DNA of 8,648 nt, taken from Reyranella sp. (GTDB taxonomy: Bacteria > Pseudomonadota > Alphaproteobacteria > Reyranellales > Reyranellaceae). The translations under genes and the position numbers were made by a program. A model generated the notes under the pieces. It did no database searches and was not told the origin of the DNA. It saw nothing but the letters and a program-made list of their open reading frames with translations. The DNA lies in the NCBI GenBank assembly GCA_016780605.1, contig JADHLS010000180.1, forward strand, positions 1 through 8,648. Direction: 5' to 3'. Of the stretch, positions 6,986 to 8,648 are shown piece by piece. Position 1 is the first letter of the stretch. Each line of letters begins with the position of its first letter.

Positions 6986-8182
6986 TTGAAAGTCTTCGTC
7001 TTCGATCTCCTCGCCTATGGCGAGAACCTCGACCGCCTGAAGAACGGTGGTCAGGAGCTGCCCTATCCGCTCAGCAAGCAGCATTTCAAAGCCGAGGTGG
7101 CGGTACGCACCTATGCCGAGCATCTCGAGGCGTGGGAGGAGCTCGACCGGCTGGGCTACGACGGCGTGGGCTTTAACGAGCATCATTGCTCGCCGTATGG
7201 GCTGATGAATTCGCCCAACCTGATGGCGTCGGCGGCCGCGCAGCGCACCAAGCGACTGAAGCTCCTGATCTACGGCAACCTCTTGCCGCTGCACGAGCCG
7301 CTGCGGCTCGCTGAAGAGCTCGCGATGCTGGATTGCCTGTCCAATGGCCGCATCATCTCGGGCTTCGCGCGCGGCATTCCGCGCGAGTATCAGGTGCACA
7401 ACGTGCCGCTTGCCGATTCTCGGGCGCGCTTCGAGGAAGCCTACGACATCGTCACCCGCGCCTGGACCGAGGATGTGTTTTCCTATTCGGGCAAGTTCTG
7501 GTCGTATCACGACGTGGCCATCTGGCCGCGCCCGGTGCAGCGCCCACATCCGCCGATCTGGATCCCGATTGTCGGCAGCCAGGAATCGATCGCCTTCGCC
7601 GGCCGCCACAACATTCCGATCACGCCCGGTCTGGCGGGCGGCGGGTTGCGCAACGACATCATCCGCTTCTATGCCAGGAGCCTTGCCGAGGCGGGCCATC
7701 GCATCACGCCCGACCATATGTCGCTGGCGCTCAACGCTTACGTCGCCGATTCGAAGGCGCAGGCGGTGAAGGAGGTGGCGCCCTATCACCTCTACTTCAA
7801 TCGCACCCTGTTCAGTCACGGCAGCTTCACCGAGACCGCGGCGCAGCGGAAGGTGGGCTACGTCAGCCAGGCCTCGACCGACTATGTACGGCCCGAGAAC
7901 CAGCGCGCCGCCGCCCTGCTGCGCGAAGACTTCCGCAACATGACCATGGCCGACGTCGAGCGCATGGCCGAGAACCTGCCCTGGGGCACCGCCTCGGAAG
8001 TGGCTGAACGCATCATCGCCCAGGCCGAGGCCGCCGGCGCTAATACCGTGCAGATCGGGTTCAATCGCGGCGCCATGCCCCACGACATGTTCATGAACCA
8101 GATTCGCCGGTTCGCCGCCGAGGTGCTGCCGCGCCTGCAGGCGCATGAGGTGAGGACGGTGCCGCTGGCCGAGGCGGCTTAG
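6986..8182 (+). CDS. LLM-class flavin-dependent oxidoreductase (bacterial luciferase-like)
   Basis: The protein has 398 residues from a TTG start. Homologues typically begin MKVFxFDLLxYGENLD, as here, and GAGG lies 5 nt upstream; no ATG or GTG is available in frame before the stop at 6944. It has the TIM-barrel features of the luciferase-like monooxygenase family (PF00296). These are YDGVGFNEHH (58-67, with the conserved EHH), PLRLAEELAMLDCLSNGR (105-122), GFARGIPREY (126-135), SGKFW (168-172) and PRPVQRPHPPIW (181-192). Such enzymes oxidise an organic substrate with O2 and reduced FMN supplied by a separate reductase, in the cytoplasm; the substrate here cannot be inferred. It is transcribed divergently from the ABC operon and flanked on both sides by inverted copies of the same repeat. 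Stop TAG at 8180-8182. Confidence 0.93.
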   Translation: MKVFVFDLLAYGENLDRLKNGGQELPYPLSKQHFKAEVAVRTYAEHLEAWEELDRLGYDGVGFNEHHCSPYGLMNSPNLMASAAAQRTKRLKLLIYGNLLPLHEPLRLAEELAMLDCLSNGRIISGFARGIPREYQVHNVPLADSRARFEEAYDIVTRAWTEDVFSYSGKFWSYHDVAIWPRPVQRPHPPIWIPIVGSQESIAFAGRHNIPITPGLAGGGLRNDIIRFYARSLAEAGHRITPDHMSLALNAYVADSKAQAVKEVAPYHLYFNRTLFSHGSFTETAAQRKVGYVSQASTDYVRPENQRAAALLREDFRNMTMADVERMAENLPWGTASEVAERIIAQAEAAGANTVQIGFNRGAMPHDMFMNQIRRFAAEVLPRLQAHEVRTVPLAEAA

Positions 8183-8206
8183 TCTTGCCGGACCGCGGGC
8201 CTCCAA

Positions 8207-8226
8207 CGTCGCGGTTTACCGCGACG
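8207..8226. repeat. Perfect hairpin with TTTA loop
   Basis: CGTCGCGG-TTTA-CCGCGACG is a perfect 8-bp stem with a 4-nt loop, lying between the outer arm and the family B repeat. Its 14-nt core CGCGGTTTACCGCG is identical to the core of the extra hairpin in the family A copy at 1419-1432. Confidence 0.8.
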
Positions 8227-8233
8227 CACCACG

Positions 8234-8330
8234 CTCATTGCCGGGAGCGCGGCACTCCAGTGCCGCTCATGCGCTGTTGCAACTGGAACATAAGCGCCAC
8301 TGGAGTGGCGCGCTCCCGGCAAAGAGGAAG
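8234..8330 (-). repeat. Palindromic intergenic repeat, family B copy 2 (97 nt, inverted)
   Basis: This is the inverted homologue of 6883-6979. The arm at 8294-8330 is the exact reverse complement of 6883-6919 (37 bp), and 8234-8270 matches the other arm with 3 differences. Its own arms pair 8238-8251 with 8309-8322, 8253-8262 with 8298-8307 and 8264-8266 with 8294-8296, separated by single mismatches. It lies inside the larger palindrome 8183-8367. No obvious short direct repeat marks an insertion event at its edges. Confidence 0.93.
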
Positions 8331-8337
8331 ATCATGA

Positions 8338-8355
8338 GCGGGCCTGGAGGCCCGC
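8338..8355. repeat. Short GC-rich hairpin in the family C right arm
   Basis: GCGGGCCT-GG-AGGCCCGC is self-complementary over 8 bp with a 2-nt apex (7 bp with a 4-nt loop in RNA). It overlaps the outer 23-bp arm, so local folding of this hairpin would compete with the long-range pairing to 8183-8205. Confidence 0.65.
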
Positions 8356-8370
8356 GGTCCGGCAAGAAGG

Positions 8371-8648
8371 CTAGGCCGGCAGCAGCTTGAGCTTGCGCAA
8401 GAGCTCGCGCTCTTCCTCGTAGGTCCTGGCCATCTCCGCCTTGTAAGCGGGGCCGTCGAGCAGGATCAGGGGCTGGTCCATGCTTTCAAGGAACTTCACA
8501 TGCTCGGGCTCTTGGGCAGCCTCGCGGAAGGCGTCGGCCAGGATCTTCACCACCGCGGAGTCCATGCCCTTGGGCCCGATCAGGCCGCCGGGGCTGTCGA
8601 TCACGATGTCGATGCCGAGCTCCTTCACGGTCGGCACGTCGGGGAAGC
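8371..8648 (-). CDS. Bug/TctC-family tripartite tricarboxylate transporter substrate-binding protein, C-terminal part
   Basis: The frame is open from the window edge to TAG at 8371-8373, giving 91 complete codons. It begins FPDVPTVKELGI, the highly conserved Bug/TctC stretch (usually FPDVPTxxExG), followed by SPGGLIGPKG and a helical C-terminus. These are periplasmic binding proteins of TTT-type transporters or orphan extracytoplasmic sensors for carboxylates. Apparent starts inside this segment, such as the GTG at 8637, are internal codons because the conserved sequence continues upstream of them. The real start, signal peptide and any TctA/TctB partners lie outside the window, so whether it is an orphan is unknown. 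It is convergent with the LLM gene. Confidence 0.88.
   Translation of the reverse strand, partial: FPDVPTVKELGIDIVIDSPGGLIGPKGMDSAVVKILADAFREAAQEPEHVKFLESMDQPLILLDGPAYKAEMARTYEEERELLRKLKLLPA

Larger units (their letters stand above)
8183..8367. repeat. Composite palindrome filling the convergent gap (family C outer arms, 23 bp)
   Basis: Perfect inverted repeats of 23 bp, TCTTGCCGGACCGCGGGCC continuing to 8205 on the left and 8345-8367 on the right, enclose the hairpin at 8207-8226 and the family B repeat at 8234-8330. The palindrome begins 1 nt after the LLM stop codon and ends 3 nt before the stop codon of the convergent gene, so it is essentially the whole intergenic region. It may act as a bidirectional transcription or RNA-processing barrier. 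No T-run follows the stems, so it is not a textbook intrinsic terminator. Confidence 0.85.

Noticed and set aside
6794..8206. A 470-codon open frame on the minus strand opposite the LLM gene
   Set aside because: It is antisense to a well-conserved LLM oxidoreductase and its translation shows no family motifs. It is a composition shadow.
6883..8330. A classical insertion sequence with terminal inverted repeats
   Set aside because: The gene between the repeats is an oxidoreductase, not a transposase. Each end is itself a complete palindrome, and no clear target-site duplication is visible at 6882/8331.
8294..8330. Intrinsic terminator after the LLM gene
   Set aside because: The stem is strong, but it is followed by AAAGAGGAAG on the plus strand rather than a T-run, so a standard intrinsic terminator cannot be claimed.

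Overview
The window comes from a GC-rich bacterium, most likely an alphaproteobacterium of the Rhizobiales/Rhodospirillales kind. Codon use is strongly G/C-ending, the gene content is a peptide-type ABC importer next to flavin oxidoreductases and a Bug/TctC binding protein, and the gaps carry palindromic intergenic repeats. The genus cannot be fixed from the sequence alone.

Layout. At 1-335 (+) lies the C-terminal end of an acyl-CoA-dehydrogenase-fold flavin monooxygenase. It converges, with only 7 nt between stop codons, on a five-gene minus-strand operon that fills 343-6797. In transcription order this encodes a 643-residue substrate-binding protein (6797-4866), two permeases (4703-3717 and 3685-2567) and two ATPases (2559-1528 and 1353-343). 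Together they form a complete importer of the dipeptide/oligopeptide/nickel class: a secreted binding protein delivers substrate to a permease heterodimer driven by an ATPase heterodimer. The true substrate is not readable from the sequence. At 6986-8182 (+), divergent from the operon, is a luciferase-like (LLM) flavin-dependent oxidoreductase. At 8371-8648 (-), convergent with it and cut by the window edge, is the C-terminus of a tripartite-tricarboxylate-transporter-type binding protein.

The genes are ordinary; the intergenic DNA is the interesting part. Two members of one palindromic repeat family (A) sit in the two long gaps inside the ABC operon (1378-1507 and 4731-4836), and the first has an extra hairpin module of about 24 nt. 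Two inverted 97-nt copies of a second family (B) flank the LLM gene (6883-6979 and 8234-8330) and share a perfect 37-bp arm. The copy upstream of the LLM gene can fold into one long hairpin whose base pairs with the GAGG Shine-Dalgarno of that gene. The copy downstream is nested inside a third, larger palindrome (8183-8367) that fills almost the entire 188-nt gap between two convergent genes.

I see no tRNA, rRNA, CRISPR array, transposase, phage gene or defence system. I do not think the window holds a new multi-gene system; the repeat architecture is what deserves a second look.
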